Source: Pollenia angustigena (Eukaryota; Arthropoda; Insecta; Diptera; Polleniidae). From it: DNA of 64,000 nucleotides. The stretch is from assembly GCA_930367215.1 (NCBI GenBank), contig OV884059.1, positions 249,363,803 to 249,427,802 on the forward strand, in the 5' to 3' direction. This document shows, piece by piece, positions 1-12,195 of this stretch; positions within the stretch are counted from its first letter, which is position 1; every line of letters starts with the position of its first letter. The notes under the pieces are model-generated. The model was not told the DNA's origin, did not search any database, and saw nothing but the letters and a program-made list of their open reading frames with translations. A program made the position numbers and the translations under genes.

Positions 1-240
1 AAACAATTAAATATTCAGTTATTTTATATAATTTAACTACCACAAATTAATTTTTACTTATATTGTTTTGTGTAAGTAGTTCCCATTTTCTATTTTTTAA
101 TATAATTTAGTTAAATACATCAAATTTTAAAAGTAAAATAATTGCGAAACCATATCGGTCATGCTGCTGTAAACAACGTGGTCAGTACAACAAAAGTAAA
201 ACAAACGTGTGTAACAGGTTAAGTAAATAATAATATTCTC

Positions 241-325
241 CCTCTATCGCTTATAAGAAAAACAAGCGGACAGGTGTCTATCTGGTATATTTTGAAATTC
301 GGCTCTTTTGTGGAGTAAACGAAAA
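241..325. repeat. Dispersed repeat fragment (copy 1)
   Basis: This stretch (AAGCGGACAGGTGTCT and the following TTTGAAATTCGGC, then GGAGTAAACG) recurs in diverged form at about 41577-41655 in the same orientation. It looks like a short piece of a dispersed repeat. No ends or coding capacity were identified. Confidence 0.45.
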
Positions 326-340
326 TTACTGAATATTAAT

Positions 341-537
341 CAAATAACTGAATATTTAATTGTTTTTACTGAATATGGGGTCAATTTTTTGACAGTAAAA
401 TTTTAAATAATAAGTGAATATATAATTGTTTTTACTGAATGTGGTGTGGAATTTTTGACAGTAAAATTTTACAAAATAACTGAATATTTATTTGATATTT
501 CGGAATATGGTGTTGAATTTTTGACAGTAAAAATTAA
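341..537. repeat. Three tandem units of about 66 bp
   Basis: Three imperfect copies each contain ACTGAATATTT, then TTTTTACTGAATATGG, then TTTTTGACAGTAAAA. The GACAG motif recurs at about 391, 457 and 523, giving a 66-bp period. The third copy is the most diverged. No coding potential is visible. Confidence 0.7.
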
Positions 538-1259
538 ATGAACTTTTTGTAAAAAATAAATGAAAAATAAGTAGACCGGTTTTTAATTGAATTTTCATTT
601 ATTTTATATTACAATTTCAATTAATTTTACGTACAGAATATTGTGAGTGTATGTATGTAGACTTTTTTCCTGGCGATTTTTTATGTTTTTGTTACTATTG
701 TTTATATAATAGCATATTGTTATTTACATATTTCTTTTATTAATAAAATTATTTAATAGTGGCTTGAATTTTAGCGTACCAATTTTTCTCATTATCTTTA
801 CAACTATTTAGACTTTTTTCTTAAACTGTAAATATATCTATTTTGGGTCACTTCTACTTCCCTACGCCGCCCACATTTTGTCGGGTGTTGTGTATTAATA
901 ACCTAGATGCTTGACCTAAATTTGGAAACTTTTGCTCTTGCCGTTCTCTAGATATTCATACATAAAAACAAATTAAAAAAATAACTACAGGATTTATGAG
1001 TAAAATTAGAGGCAATCGTGGATTTTTCTCATATCCCCGCCGTTTGTGGACCGATTATGCTGAACTTCAATAGCATTATTTTCTTTTAATTTAGGATTAT
1101 TATTTTTTTTTTATGCTGCACAAGCTTGGGAGTTTATACAGTAATGATCGCGGGTTGGTCTGCTAAAACTCCAGACTATATGTATATATTTACCTAGTCA
1201 CTATCATATCTGGGTTCTTCAGAAAACTCAATTCAACGGACAATTCAACTTAGTATATA
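538..1259. other. AT-rich non-coding stretch
   Basis: No convincing ORF, RNA gene or transposon end was recognised here. It has homopolymer runs and lies upstream of the candidate first exon. Confidence 0.5.
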
Positions 1260-1820
1260 TGGGCAGTTCCAGCGAAAAGTCTACCTTTTGTAACGTAACG
1301 CCAGAAGTAATTTAAATTGTTTCTCAAAAAATATTATATGTATAGTTTACTTTTTTATATTTTGGTGTAAAAGTAATAAAATGGATAACGGTTGAACAAC
1401 ATGGTCCTAAAATACAACCTCATTTGCATTCTGGCGTTATTGAAAAAGTAGACTTTTCGCTGAAAATATATGTATGATATGTACCTTTAAACGAGCAAAG
1501 ATTTTTAAATTTGATAGCTCAAAAAATAAATCTATATAAGTCCAAAGCTTACTAAAAAAGATTTTGTTCAAAACGTCTCGCTCAATTCGCCGTCTTATTC
1601 AGTTTTGTAATGCAAGTCAAAATCCACATCTGTTTTTTTTTAACGTCACGCCAGCGCATATTTTTGCTTATAGCTGCAAATCCTTAGCGTCGATTGCAGT
1701 ATTTTTTTTTTCTTCATTAATTTGCATATATAAAAACCCTTTTTACAAATTTGACATCTTCATTTAATTTTATGTAATTTGTCGTACAAATTTCACGTCA
1801 CGTTAAAATGGAAATGCCCA
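1260..1820. mobile_element. Non-autonomous DNA transposon with TGGGCA ends
   Basis: The left end reads TGGGCAGTTCC and the right end GGAAATGCCCA. They form short terminal inverted repeats flanked on both sides by TA within TATAT. Inside, AGCGAAAAGTCTAC at about 1271 recurs inverted at about 1450-1463, next to CGCCAG-containing motifs. The ends resemble those of the element at 8264-10020. The small ORF inside (1564-1767) has no protein-like features. The TA duplication suggests a Tc1/mariner-type element, but the flanking TATA makes the exact TSD uncertain. Confidence 0.5.
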
Positions 1821-1830
1821 TATATAACAT

Positions 1831-1917
1831 ATCGCACTTGATCATAAAGAGGGTACCAACTCAAAATATATGACATCGCACTTGATCATAAAGAGGGTAT
1901 TAACTCAAAATAAAACA
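1831..1917. repeat. 44-bp tandem duplication
   Basis: Two near-identical copies begin ATCGCACTTGATCATAAAG, at 1831 and 1875, and run into CAACTCAAAAT / TAACTCAAAAT. Confidence 0.8.
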
Positions 1918-3067
1918 TCATGCTATTTTGTATTCTTTTTTGCAACGAAACGGTTGGTTTAAAAATTCATGTTCATATGCCTTTAAATGTTAAATTAAAA
2001 ATGGTTTTGCTTCTAGTGAAAATTTTTAAATTTTGATAAAATTAACGTCAAAGACAATAAAGTATATTTTTTATTATAAACTGCTTACACATGAAAATAA
2101 CTGCCAACCAAATATACGAAAGTATAAAAAAAGTTATTCAAAATTATAAAATAATAATACTTAAAACTTTTGTTAGTTAATAGGTATACAAGTTGTCATA
2201 TAAAAACTCGTAAAATATATGGCATAAATCGTCAAATTCTCAATAGAAACGATAAATTGTCAAACCTGGCAACCGTGCTCGCAAGAGTATAAAGCAAAAT
2301 CAAGCATTGAGGGAGATATATTTATAAAAGTTTCTTAAATTAAAAATTAGTATGATTTTAAACGTTTCACGCGAAAGAGCGAACAATCTTTGCGGTAGTA
2401 AAAAAAAACGCTGATAAAATTAATTATATCAAAAAAAAGTGTAAAATTTTATTATTAAATACAATCAATTATACATATTAATTAAAGAGTTAAGCAACAT
2501 TAATGCAAAAGTGAAATTATTTAAAGAAAATTATATCCAAATACAAATCAAAAAGTTTTCATTAAAAAAGTATGAAAACGTTAAAGGGTATACTTTAAAG
2601 AATTGTGCCAGCCAGTACGCATTAGTGACAATTTGTGAATATTTAATTTTTTTTTTTTGTTATTAAAAATAAATATATTATTAATACATTAGCACATATA
2701 AAATAAACCATTCTCTACACGAAATTATAAAATAGAAAATAGATTAAGAAATGTTAATTACTGTGTTTTATTTTTTATTACAAAGAATATGGCATTATCG
2801 TCATACAGCAAAGCCGATAACTTCGAAATAGTGTTAAATTCGCCTTTTATTGCTAAACTATATACCTGCAGCAAAACGCTACTCGGCTAAAACTATTTGG
2901 TAAAATTCGAAGCAAATTAAGAGTTAAATATAAACATTTCAAAACTGTCAAGCAAGTAATTTTCGTGCCATCAAAAACGATACATTTACAATACAAGAAT
3001 TAATTATAATCTGTATTTAAAATTTATTTCAAACACTTATTAAAGATCGTTTTAAATCATTTGCAAT
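1918..3067 (+). other. Upstream/5' leader region of the candidate host gene
   Basis: This is an AT-rich stretch with no ORF before the candidate start at 3068. The codon TAA at 3053-3055 is in frame with that start and closes the frame upstream. A TATA-like TTTATAAAAG occurs near 2321-2330, but without an initiator at a convincing distance I do not call a promoter. Transcription should start somewhere in or upstream of this stretch. Confidence 0.4.
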
Positions 3068-3182
3068 ATGAGTACATTCATGGATTCCATGCGAGATATG
3101 GATTGCATAGCCCTAATGCTATTCTGTGGACCTATTGCTGCTGTACTTATTTATGGAACACTAATTATAACTAAATTAAAAT
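3068..3182 (+). CDS. Candidate first coding exon: signal-anchor membrane protein, unrecognised
   Basis: ATG at 3068 follows an in-frame TAA (3053-3055). The exon encodes 38 complete codons plus one base. After a short acidic/polar N-terminus (residues 1-12), residues 13-34 are strongly hydrophobic, with a Gly-Pro in the middle, and are followed by Thr-Lys-Leu-Lys. This fits a single signal-anchor transmembrane helix. The exon ends at AAAT|GTAAGTAT, a near-consensus donor, in phase 1. The exon at 53759-54067 starts in the complementary phase, so codon 39 (Cys) would be split between them. I do not recognise the protein family. The gene model rests on open frame, phase match and splice consensus. 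The short size leaves room for chance, and alternative exons inside the large intron cannot be excluded. Confidence 0.5.
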
Positions 3183-3473
3183 GTAAGTATTTAACATTTC
3201 AAGATTATTAACTTATTAGTTATTTATTTATTTGAATAAATAAAACTTTCGTGATCTTGTTAAAAAAAACAAATATAAGGTAAAGCGCAGCATAGGTGAT
3301 TAATTTTGGTACGTACTTACATATGCTTTAATCTAAAGTAAATGCCGAGAATCATTCCATAATTTTACGTAGTCCCCATACAAAAATTTTTTGGAATAGA
3401 TCTAGGTAATACTCGGCACAGAGAACCTTAATATGAATCTTAACATTATAAAATTCGGTTCCAAATAGAATAC

Positions 3474-3566
3474 ACACTTGAGATATGAATAAGAGTTATG
3501 AGTCCAAATGTGGAACACCAACACTTGAGATATGAATAAGAGTTTTGAGTCCAAATGTGGAACACT
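3474..3566. repeat. 47-bp tandem duplication near the intron start
   Basis: Two copies begin ACACTTGAGATATGAATAAG, at 3474 and 3521, each followed by GAGTCCAAATGTGGAACAC. They differ by only one or two bases, suggesting a recent duplication. Confidence 0.85.
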
Positions 3567-4759
3567 TAAAAAATTATAATTTTGTTACAAAAACTAACAT
3601 AAATAATGCTCGATTTTGTACAAATCTGTTGTAATTTGAACAATCAGTCAGTCAAAAACAAACTAAAAAACGAAACTTAAGAAAAATTTTAAATCAAAGT
3701 TATTTTCGGGAATAAATAATTCTTAATTAACAACATTTTATTTGTTGCGCTAAATGTATTGTTTGTAAAAAAATCAAAAAAAAAAAAAAAAAATTATGAA
3801 TCGACGAGTTCGAGGAGGGTTAATATTTGCATAAAAAAATTAGGAAAATTTGAAAGAAGTTAAAAAAATTTAAAATATGGTATTGATAACACTGTGCTCC
3901 AAGGCGAATTGACTAGATGGTGGGGGGGGGGGGGGGGGGTCAAGTCAACATATGGTGCTTTTTTCGGTGGTCGACTTGTCAAAGTTTGTATACAAAATAG
4001 TTTTTTATGTTAAACAAACCAATTTTTTTCGAGATATACCGTTATTTCGAAAAAGGAGGAGATTCCAAAACATATATTCACAGACCTCTAAAAAAATTTA
4101 AAAAAAAAACGATACTGTGCAATTGAATAACTTTTAAGTATTGCTGAAACTTTTTTCTAATCTGTACAGTCGTTTTAGAAATATAATTTTTTTTTTGCAA
4201 AATTTCGAATTTTTTTTTAGAAAACAAAGTTCCAAATTAAACAAGCTCTAATCTGTCCACAACTTTTGATTTTATCCAAAAAAGATGAAAAAGTTTTTAT
4301 AAAAAATAAACGAAATTTTAAAAATTTAAAACATCTATTTTTGTTGTTAGTCAAAGTTTAAGTTTTTATTTAAAAATTTATTATCCATCCTCCTACAGAT
4401 TCTAACAAATATCTCCTAAAATCGAATCAAGATTTTTGAACTATACCAGTGTTCAAGTCTGACCGATACTTTGTAAAATCTTTTGCCGTGTTCATCAGAC
4501 TCGGCTAGTGGTTGTTTATTAAATTTTTCTGCAGTGTCATGCGCAAAATAACAATATTTTTTAAATTAAAAGTTATAATTCTAGACCAAGTTTATGTCAA
4601 AACGCAACATTTCTATTGGGTTAACTATGAATCGGGGCAAAACGAAACAATTCCAAATTCGTTTTTTAAATACATAACTTAAAAACTATCTGTCACAAAA
4701 ATTAATTTATTTATTTATGAATTGCTAAAGAGTTAGTAAAAATATTTTACCACAACAAG
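3567..4759. other. AT-rich intronic stretch with homopolymers
   Basis: It contains an A run near 3777-3791 and an unusual G run of about 18 near 3921-3938 (slippage-prone and likely to assemble poorly). Text around 4240-4330 resembles 56500-56600 (AACTTTTGATTTTATCC and its reverse complement), suggesting an old dispersed repeat. No gene was found. Confidence 0.4.
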
Positions 4760-4908
4760 CAGGGCTGTGGAGTCGGAGTTGAGGTTTTCTAATATTTTCC
4801 AAAATTAAATTCTTCGAAATTAGCGAATATTTAATATATATATAATATATATATATATATTTAAAATATCGAGTAGGAGTTAGAACTTTTTTTGTCTCCA
4901 CAGCCCGG
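4760..4908. mobile_element. hAT-like MITE with GGGCTGTGGAG ends
   Basis: CAGGGCTGTGGAGTC on the left matches the reverse complement of GTCTCCACAGCCCGG on the right (13 of 15 bases). The interior is an AT-rich (TA)n core at about 4832-4862. The ends have the hAT style, but no 8-bp target duplication is visible, so the class is tentative. Confidence 0.5.
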
Positions 4909-6088
4909 CTTTAATTATTTTTTTTTTTATTTATCCCAGAAAATTGTTATTGTGGAATTGTTGCGTTTTGTTATGGACCTCCTCATTTGAAATTTTGTGT
5001 GATATCATTTGCATACAAAACCCGTCAATTACTTAAGGATACTTTGCACTATCACACAAGTCTTACGTATTCCATAATATGTACTTTGTAAGATAGATAT
5101 TTAATAAGGTTTGTTGCGACTGCTTGAAAATCTAGTTTAACACTACTTAGCATTTACACGTGCCACTGCCAGTTCGAAAAACTCAATTCACATACGATTT
5201 TTTACGAATACATTGATATTTTTCGCAAAAGCAGCTCCAGTGGCAGCAAAATATGCATGCGAGTGGAAAATTGGCACTTGCATGCCATTAAATGACAAAA
5301 TTATAAACAATGTTAACCTGTCAAAAATTTAATGCAAATTTACTGGACTATTGTCATATTACAAAATAGTTTTAACTTGATAAATGTATTATTATTTTTG
5401 AAACGCGCATAAATATAAGCAAATGTGTTAATGATGCAGCATTAATATTGTTAAAAAAATGCTAATATAAATTAATGTAAGCCATTTCCCCAAAAATGTT
5501 CCTATATGATGAACTTTTAGTTTTTCTATAAATTATGTCGGCTAAATAATTCAGCTAAAATAGCGTTTAAATTAGTCTTTACTACCGTTTAACTTGACAC
5601 AAGGCTGGCAAAGAATGCTCCAATATAATTTTTATAAAGATAACTTTAAATTAGGTACATTAACTTTTATTAGCCCAAGTGTTGTATCAAAAGTAGCAAA
5701 AAAACAAATATTTGGGCAAATGTTTTAATAATTAAACTATTCAAATCTCTTATATACTCAATTCAATTACTCATTTTGTCAACAATTTCTAACAAAGCGG
5801 TCTGTTTCCAAACGAACTTAACATTTATTTACTAAGTATCTTATCAGATTCGTGTTTCTTTATAAGGGCATGAAAAATGTGGTATGTCTGGGACCTCACA
5901 TCATTATTATTTTCCAAACTTATCCTTAAAAAATCATAGTGAAAGATAAAAGTCAAAAAATAACTTTGATTTTCCAAATAAAACATACATACTTGCACAC
6001 ATACTTATGTATGAATGTATATTCCTATACTTATTAATATGTAGGTTATAAGTTAGTTTATGATCAGTAGAAAATAAAAATATGTATA
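4909..6088. other. AT-rich intronic stretch, nothing recognised
   Basis: No ORF, RNA gene or clear transposon termini were found. A few short complementary words exist but are too short to call. Confidence 0.4.
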
Positions 6089-6622
6089 CAGTACTTTTCG
6101 CTTATAGTCACATCCTTTAGTTGCAGACAAAACGTGGGCTATATCGCTAATGCGACTATAAGGCTAATTCACACATATGCCACTTTGAGGCATATAACCG
6201 AATTCGAATATAATCAAGTTATGTGAACATAGAAAATAAAAAATTTATATAAATTACACCGATATCAGGCTTATAGTTTTGCAACAGAGTTGTTAAAATA
6301 ATTTAAATTTATCAGGATATATCATAACTGATACCAAAGGCAAAAAATAATTTTTTACGAGAAGAGAGTTGATGGATTGTGATTTCGAAAACTAAAAAAA
6401 AATTAGTAAATATCGCTAATGTGACTATAACGCCATTAATTTGCTTTACTTTTCCCTTTGATGACTGTTGACAAATGGCATATATGGCAAATGTACTTAT
6501 ATCGCTAACTGAACTATAACGTTAATACTTTATATTAAATTAACTTACAGCGGCAAAATAAACAGATAAAATGGACTATATCGCTAATGTGACTATAAGC
6601 GGTGGTGCAACGAAAAGAACTG
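6089..6622. mobile_element. Tc1/mariner-like non-autonomous element
   Basis: The left end CAGTACTTTTCGCTTATAG and the right end (reverse complement CAGTTCTTTTCG, then CGCTTATAGTCACAT) form inverted repeats, each bounded by TA. This is the classic Tc1/mariner arrangement. The interior has no transposase. It carries four scattered copies of a motif near TATCGCTAATGTGACTATAA (about 6141, 6411, 6500 and 6579). Confidence 0.65.
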
Positions 6623-8263
6623 TACCTACCCAACAGGTGAAAATATAAGCTTGTCGTAAGATATTTTCTTTAATTTTTTTATTTGAGAGGGCTTTATGGT
6701 TTTTTTTATAAGAACAGAAAGTTAAACTCTTTCGAGGTTTGTGTTAATAAGGTCATTAAAAAATAGATGCATTCAGTATTTCAAAAAACAACAGATGCAA
6801 AAGACTAATAGCAGGATTAATTTTTACAACTTCCTTATTCATGATCAATAGAAAAAATATTCTCGTCTATTCTACAACTTTGCATAAGCATTCTTTATAA
6901 ACTACTTAAGTTAAAAAAAATTAATCATTAAAAAATTTTCATACAAATTTTTAAAAATTCAAAAATATTTTTTATGAAAAATTTCTCAGCGCAAGGTGAA
7001 GTGGTTTACAAAGTAACCCCCAAAAGTATTTAAATTCAGTTTTGATAGCCTTTTAATGACAAAAGTAATTACAATAATACTTGCTATACACAGGAGGTTT
7101 GTTTCGGAAGAAATTTTTGTCCGGACAAACAATTATTTCAATAAGGGTTATCTGCAGTACGATTTAATAATTTCCAAAAACTTGTCCGGAAAATCAAAGC
7201 TGCCATATGTAAACGAAATCTACTAGTTTCAAAAGGTTGTAGTACTGCAGGGACTGATTATATTTTGATTTGTTCTCTTGGTTTCAAAGATTGTGTGTTA
7301 ATAAAAGGTGAAATATTTTACAAACACAAAATGACTTTGCAAATTATATATGATGAGGCAACTCCATTCGACTTTGCCTAAAAAATGGAAATTACCCGCT
7401 TACTGTTTACAACTCAACTTAAGTTCAGTTGAAATTAAACCACAAGAACAATCTTTTATACTCTGCATTTTGATTTCGTTTCCGCTTCAGTTACGCATAA
7501 ATCAAAAACATAATCGAAAAAAAGAGATGAAGATATGTGATATAAATATATACCAAACCAGTCCACATCATATCTGGGGTCTTTGAGAAACCTAATTCAA
7601 CTAACACATGAACAGACGGATGTCGTTAAATCCACTTCGCTATTCATAAGAACTTCATAAGGTTTAAGATCAATATTAAAGAAAATTCCAATGGAATAAC
7701 AAACTAATATGTACATATATACCGCTTCTAGCTGTGATGAAGGATATGTTAAAAAAACTTCGAAAACAATCTTGCTGAAATTGGAAAAATCGCAATTAAT
7801 AAAAAAAATCTTTTGAGACTACAAACGAATATCAGTTTACTGAATCTGAAAATAACGAACTGAGAAAAAGGTAGCAACGCCGAGTAAAAATTTAATTTAA
7901 TATGTTACTCAATAAATAATGTTGTATTACATAAAATTTAAATAACCTTAAAAGTGGAAACAAATAGCTTAAATACATACATCTATTGTCAATACTAAAT
8001 CATTATCATGTGTGATTGAGACTTGATAAGACAGTACGTAATTCATTTCTTGTTTGTTTAAAATGAACTATCGAGATAAGACTTTTCTGCAGGGATGATA
8101 AATGAGAATATCGTACCAACGAACTTGTAAAATGTACTTTTTCGGCCCTAATAGTACTAAATCATTTTTTTAATAAAAATTTAATATTTTATTATTTATT
8201 TTATTTTTAAAAACAAACATTTAACATAACAAAAACAAAAGGTACTTAAAATTAATTTGTATA
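6623..8263. other. AT-rich intronic stretch, nothing recognised
   Basis: There are no convincing genes. An ORF at 7350-7586 has low-complexity composition and no family features. Its tail (around 7540-7640, with ATATCTGGGGTCTTTGAG and AACAGACGGATGTCGTTAAAT) resembles worn copies of the dipteran repeat annotated at 38125 and 43393. Confidence 0.4.
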
Positions 8264-8650
8264 TGGGCAAATCCTGCGTGACGAACGCTACATTCGCACG
8301 CGTTTTCTGATTGAAATATAAAAATTTTTTGGTCTTTCAAAAAATGTTGTGATTTTTTGACAAAAGTCGTGAACCCTTTGTGACGCACGCTACGTAACAC
8401 ATGCTTCAGTTTTTCCAGTAGTATTTTATTATTATATTTTATTTATTTTAACAAAACAAATTATATTTTTATGAATTGCATTTCTCAACTTTTTTTTAAC
8501 GAAATTTATATTTTGATAAGTCTGCTGTAAGTGCTATTTTAAGCACAAAAATCACCTAAAATAATGCTAAATTCACGTATTACATTAAGAAATCAGCAGT
8601 GGGGTAGGATTTGGTAAAAATTATTGCATTAATGATCATTGAAATACATA

Positions 8651-9911
8651 CACGCAGAGAAAAAATATGGTTGGACATGATTACGGCAACAACACTATGT
8701 TTAATGTAACAATATATTGTTGTCGTAACCAAATAATTGTTAATTTTATAAAGAATCAGCAATATTATAGTTACTGTAAACATATCAATGTTTATCACAA
8801 TTATAAATTGGAGTATTGTTGACCGAAAAATAATAATTTTTCTTACAACTTAATTATGAAAACTTTATAAACATATTTTATTACTCACAACCATATCATG
8901 ATATTTAATAGCCATAACATGATAACTTTCTATGCATTTATCATATTATGTTAAAGATGCAATCAAACTATTTTTACTCTAGTAATATTATGTTAGCGCC
9001 ATTTTAAAATAATTTTGAATCAGTTGTGTCGTTTATTTTATATGTGAGCGGTTAAACAATTTAAAGATAAATTCCTATAAAAAAATAAGTTTAAAGAAAT
9101 AAAAAAAATTAAAATATTAGCGGAGTTCATTCAGTATTAGTGCAAATGCAAAATATCGTAGTTTTTTTGTAAAATCCAACAACAAAACACACAGAGATTT
9201 CGTTATACTTTATAAAAGTGCTACGATATTTCTGTGGTTTTCATGGGCAACAGCGTATGTCTTAAAACAAATTTTTCAGGAAAGCTGAAAACCCATTCTA
9301 GATCAAACCATGGGCTAGGTATTGCACTTTTAAAACTTCGTCATTACGTTAAAAAATCGGAATTGATCCATCTTTTTTCAAAAAAATGTAAAGAGAATTT
9401 AAAATTAGGCAATATGGCATCAACATCTCAAAATCGGAAAAATGGACATACGCGGTTGCCCATGAAAACCACAGATTTTGCATTTGCTCTTTTGCAAGCA
9501 TTATATTGAACTCCGCTATTTGATTAACATTAAGAAAAATTGTAAAAAGCCACAAAATAAAAAATCGATGCAAAAAAATTTTAATTTATTTTGTAATTTT
9601 ATGACAGCTATGAAAGGTGCTGTATCATAATATGATTGCTTCTAAATTTATTATGATTAATATGATGGTAATATGATTATCTTCTTAGCTTATTATGATT
9701 AACATGACAAAAATTTGATTACTTCCTTACTTAGTATGATTAACAGAATATTAATATGATTAAGGGAAAAATATTATGATGTAATAGTACGAGTATATTT
9801 AGACATAATATGATTCAATAATAATCGTAATATGGTGACTACAATCATGAATCTATCATAATATGTTGCTCTTAGAATATGTTTACCCCAACCATGTTTT
9901 TTCTTTGCGTG
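8651..9911. mobile_element. MITE, CACGCAGAGAAAAAATATGG family, copy 1
   Basis: The left terminus CACGCAGAGAAAAAATATGG pairs with the reverse complement of the right terminus (CACGCAAAGAAAAAACATGG). TACATA occurs directly outside both ends and may be a 6-bp TSD. A second copy of the same structure is at 29522-30616, and a short relative at 22014-22171. The interior is rich in ATAATATGATTA-like words. It carries a nested MITE at 9119-9517. Small ORFs inside are shadows of the palindromic sequence. Confidence 0.7.
9119..9517. mobile_element. Nested MITE, AGCGGAGTTCA family
   Basis: AGCGGAGTTCA at 9119 is the exact reverse complement of TGAACTCCGCT ending at 9517. Subterminal sequence is also inverted: TTTCTGTGGTTTTCATGGGC near 9228 against GCCCATGAAAACCACAGA near 9459, so the element can fold into a long hairpin. 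Relatives occur at 10877-11033, 20851-20990 and inside 29522-30616, where the right end is missing. Confidence 0.65.
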
Positions 9912-10328
9912 TACATATTTTTTAATATAAAAATTAAATTAAACATCTAGTCTTATATTCCATTAAAAAAAATTCATTTGAAAAATTTTTGGTTGGTGGA
10001 CTGTTTCTGGGATTTGCCCATATGTAAAGTAAAGAAAGCAAAAAATACATGATCATTAATTATACATAAAATAGGGTGAATAAAATTTTTTCGCGTCAAA
10101 AGCACATCGCGATTCTTGTTCTATAAGTCATTCCAAGAGACTTTGCCAAAGAAACCATAGGTCAAAAATGAATTTCGGGCTCCAGATTTTTCAAAATAGT
10201 TAGTTTTCCAAAATATTCAAGAATAGAGGCAAACAAATTGTATTTGGTCTAGCCAGATCTGTATCATGCGGTTTTTAGAGTCAAGAAATCCATTTATTTT
10301 TATTTTTGATTGCCGCCAGAGAGTGTTT

Positions 10329-10667
10329 TCATTCACTTTTTAATATGTATCGTCTTTTTGTGGAAAATTTAAGAATATTTCTCAAAATGCAATCTCGAAT
10401 TTTAAACGAAAATAAAATGTTTAAGCGTTCTAACAATATGTGCATACGAGCATCTTCGGATTGCATTTCCAAATTTATTGTGTTTACAATTTTCAATATG
10501 TACTGCAGAAACAGAAAAGGAGTAGAAAGTCCGAATATAATAAAATGTAATTGAGCGTTAAAAAAAGCACTAAAATCTCCTTCAAAATAATTCGGAAAAA
10601 ATAATAATGGAGTGGGTTCCCACTGTTCCAAAATTCTGTAGATTACTTTTTGACGTGACAACCATGA
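10329..10667 (-). pseudogene. hAT-type transposase fragment
   Basis: The minus-strand frame encodes about 112 residues beginning W-L-S-R-Q-K-V-I and continuing R-I-L-E-Q-W. It then has a hydrophobic stretch and F-L-Q-Y-I-L...E-M-Q-S-E-D-A-R. From family knowledge, this order (RWLSR, RILEQW, then a leucine-rich LPxxxxFN and FQSE segment) is typical of the middle of hAT transposases of the SCAN/ZMYM-like type in animals. There is no start codon, no N-terminal zinc finger and no hATC dimerisation domain in the neighbouring sequence, and the frame ends abruptly. It is therefore an orphan fragment. The assignment is from motif recognition only. Confidence 0.55.
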
Positions 10668-10876
10668 AAATATTATGAATTCGTTCCAAAATAATCTTGA
10701 ATTTAGAGGAAGTCGTCTTTTCTACTATGTAGAACGTTTGCAGAAGTGGTTTCCTATGTTTTAAAAACTTGTCAATAGCATTAGAAAATGCATGCTTTTA
10801 TGCTGCCGCTGATACTAAATTTAGAATGTGGCATAAGCAATCGTTCAATGAACAAGTGCAAAAATCTATTCACAAT

Positions 10877-11033
10877 AGCGGAGTTCAGTGTTTGGTGCAA
10901 ATGGTCTTGCAAAATATCATAGCTGTTTTATTAAATCCAAAAACAAAAAATAGAGTTTCCCTTACATTTCATAAAAAAGCTACGACATTTTGCATTTTCG
11001 CAAGACTATTTGCACCAAACACTAAACTCCGTT
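10877..11033. mobile_element. MITE, AGCGGAGTTCA family (157 bp)
   Basis: Long terminal inverted repeats: AGCGGAGTTCAGTGTTTGG and GCAAATGGTCTTGC on the left match the reverse complement of the right end (AACGGAGTTTAGTGTTTGG and GCAAATAGTCTTGC). The inverted repeats cover most of the element. It is related to 9119-9517. Confidence 0.75.
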
Positions 11034-12195
11034 TATATTTTTTGGACAGTAAATACGAGTTGCCATTTTTATCAATTATAAATATGTAGGTTTGAAAAAT
11101 TTGGAAATAGTACCAAATGAGTCACGGGAGTACCAGCGCACTTTTTAGTTTTGAATTGTACCTAAAAAAGTACAATTGTACCAACTTTATCAACCCTGCT
11201 TCTCTGGTTTTTAAATATACAGAAGCGTGTTACTAAAACATGTGCTATTGTTAAAAAACTCCAGCTTAACCATTCGTTTATGGTAAGTAAATTTTGTTTA
11301 ATATTCATACATACAGGGCTGGGATGTAGTTGAAATACAAAATTAGTTCATGTCGTGTATTTAAAATATAAAATATATTAATTATACGACTTAATTGTAT
11401 TAAAAATAAAATATATGTACATTTAAAAAGTGTACATATTTAAAATACAAAATTCTTAATACAAAATCCTTTTTTACAAAAAAAAAAAAAAATATGTACA
11501 AAAAATATATGCGTAATCTGTTAAAAACAACCCCGGCGCAAAACAATATTTCCTTTCATGAGCACTAGATTTTTAAATGCATAAGGATTTTTTAAGCTTG
11601 ATAGACTTTACAAAGTAGTTAGCTGTCAAACGAACTATCATACTGCGCCTACTTTTAGACATTTATGATTAGTGTACTCTGGTGAAACATCATGAATAGT
11701 TTCAAGTTTAGTTTGTTATAACACAAACAACAGAACAACAGGTTCTTTTGTGGACACCGTAGCCCCAAATCTTTGGGGGATCCCATAAAAAAAACTGCAC
11801 GACTTTGGGCAAAACTGGGAGACACGGGTTTTTTTTTTTTGTCTTTTATCACGTAGTGGTGTTTGTATATGGTTATTTTGCCATGACTTAAAAAATTACA
11901 CACAGTGTAATGGTAAACTCTTTTATATTATCATTTAAGAAGCTGACAAACTCTCACTTTAAATCTTAAATGCTATTTTAAAGATTTTAAAATCTTTGCC
12001 TCTTGCCGGTTGTGACGGCGAAATAGCGATATTTATTTTAGGTGAGAGCTTAGAAAATCTGTCGACTATTTTTTCAAAGCTCTTTTATAATTTTTTTATA
12101 GCCCCTCTTATCAAAAGTAAACTTATGTTGTGGGACATTGAAAAAATAACTTGTGTCCAAGACCTTCTGAAAATATTCCATGAAAAGTACACTAA

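Larger units (their letters stand above)
8264..10020. mobile_element. TA-flanked element with TGGGCAAATCC ends, hosting nested MITEs
   Basis: TGGGCAAATCC at 8264 is the exact reverse complement of GGATTTGCCCA ending at 10020, and TA lies immediately outside both ends. Just inside the left end are repeated GACGMACGCTAC motifs. The interior is occupied by a second inverted-repeat element (8651-9911), which itself contains a third (9119-9517). The end sequence resembles the element at 1260-1820, so both may belong to one group. No coding capacity is left. Confidence 0.6.

Noticed and set aside
2316..2352. TATA-like TTTATAAAAG as a host promoter
   Set aside because: No initiator or downstream element at proper spacing, and TATA-like words are very common in this AT-rich sequence.
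9234..9573. ORFs in both directions
   Set aside because: The region is a hairpin-forming MITE; the frames arise from the inverted arms and end at element boundaries.
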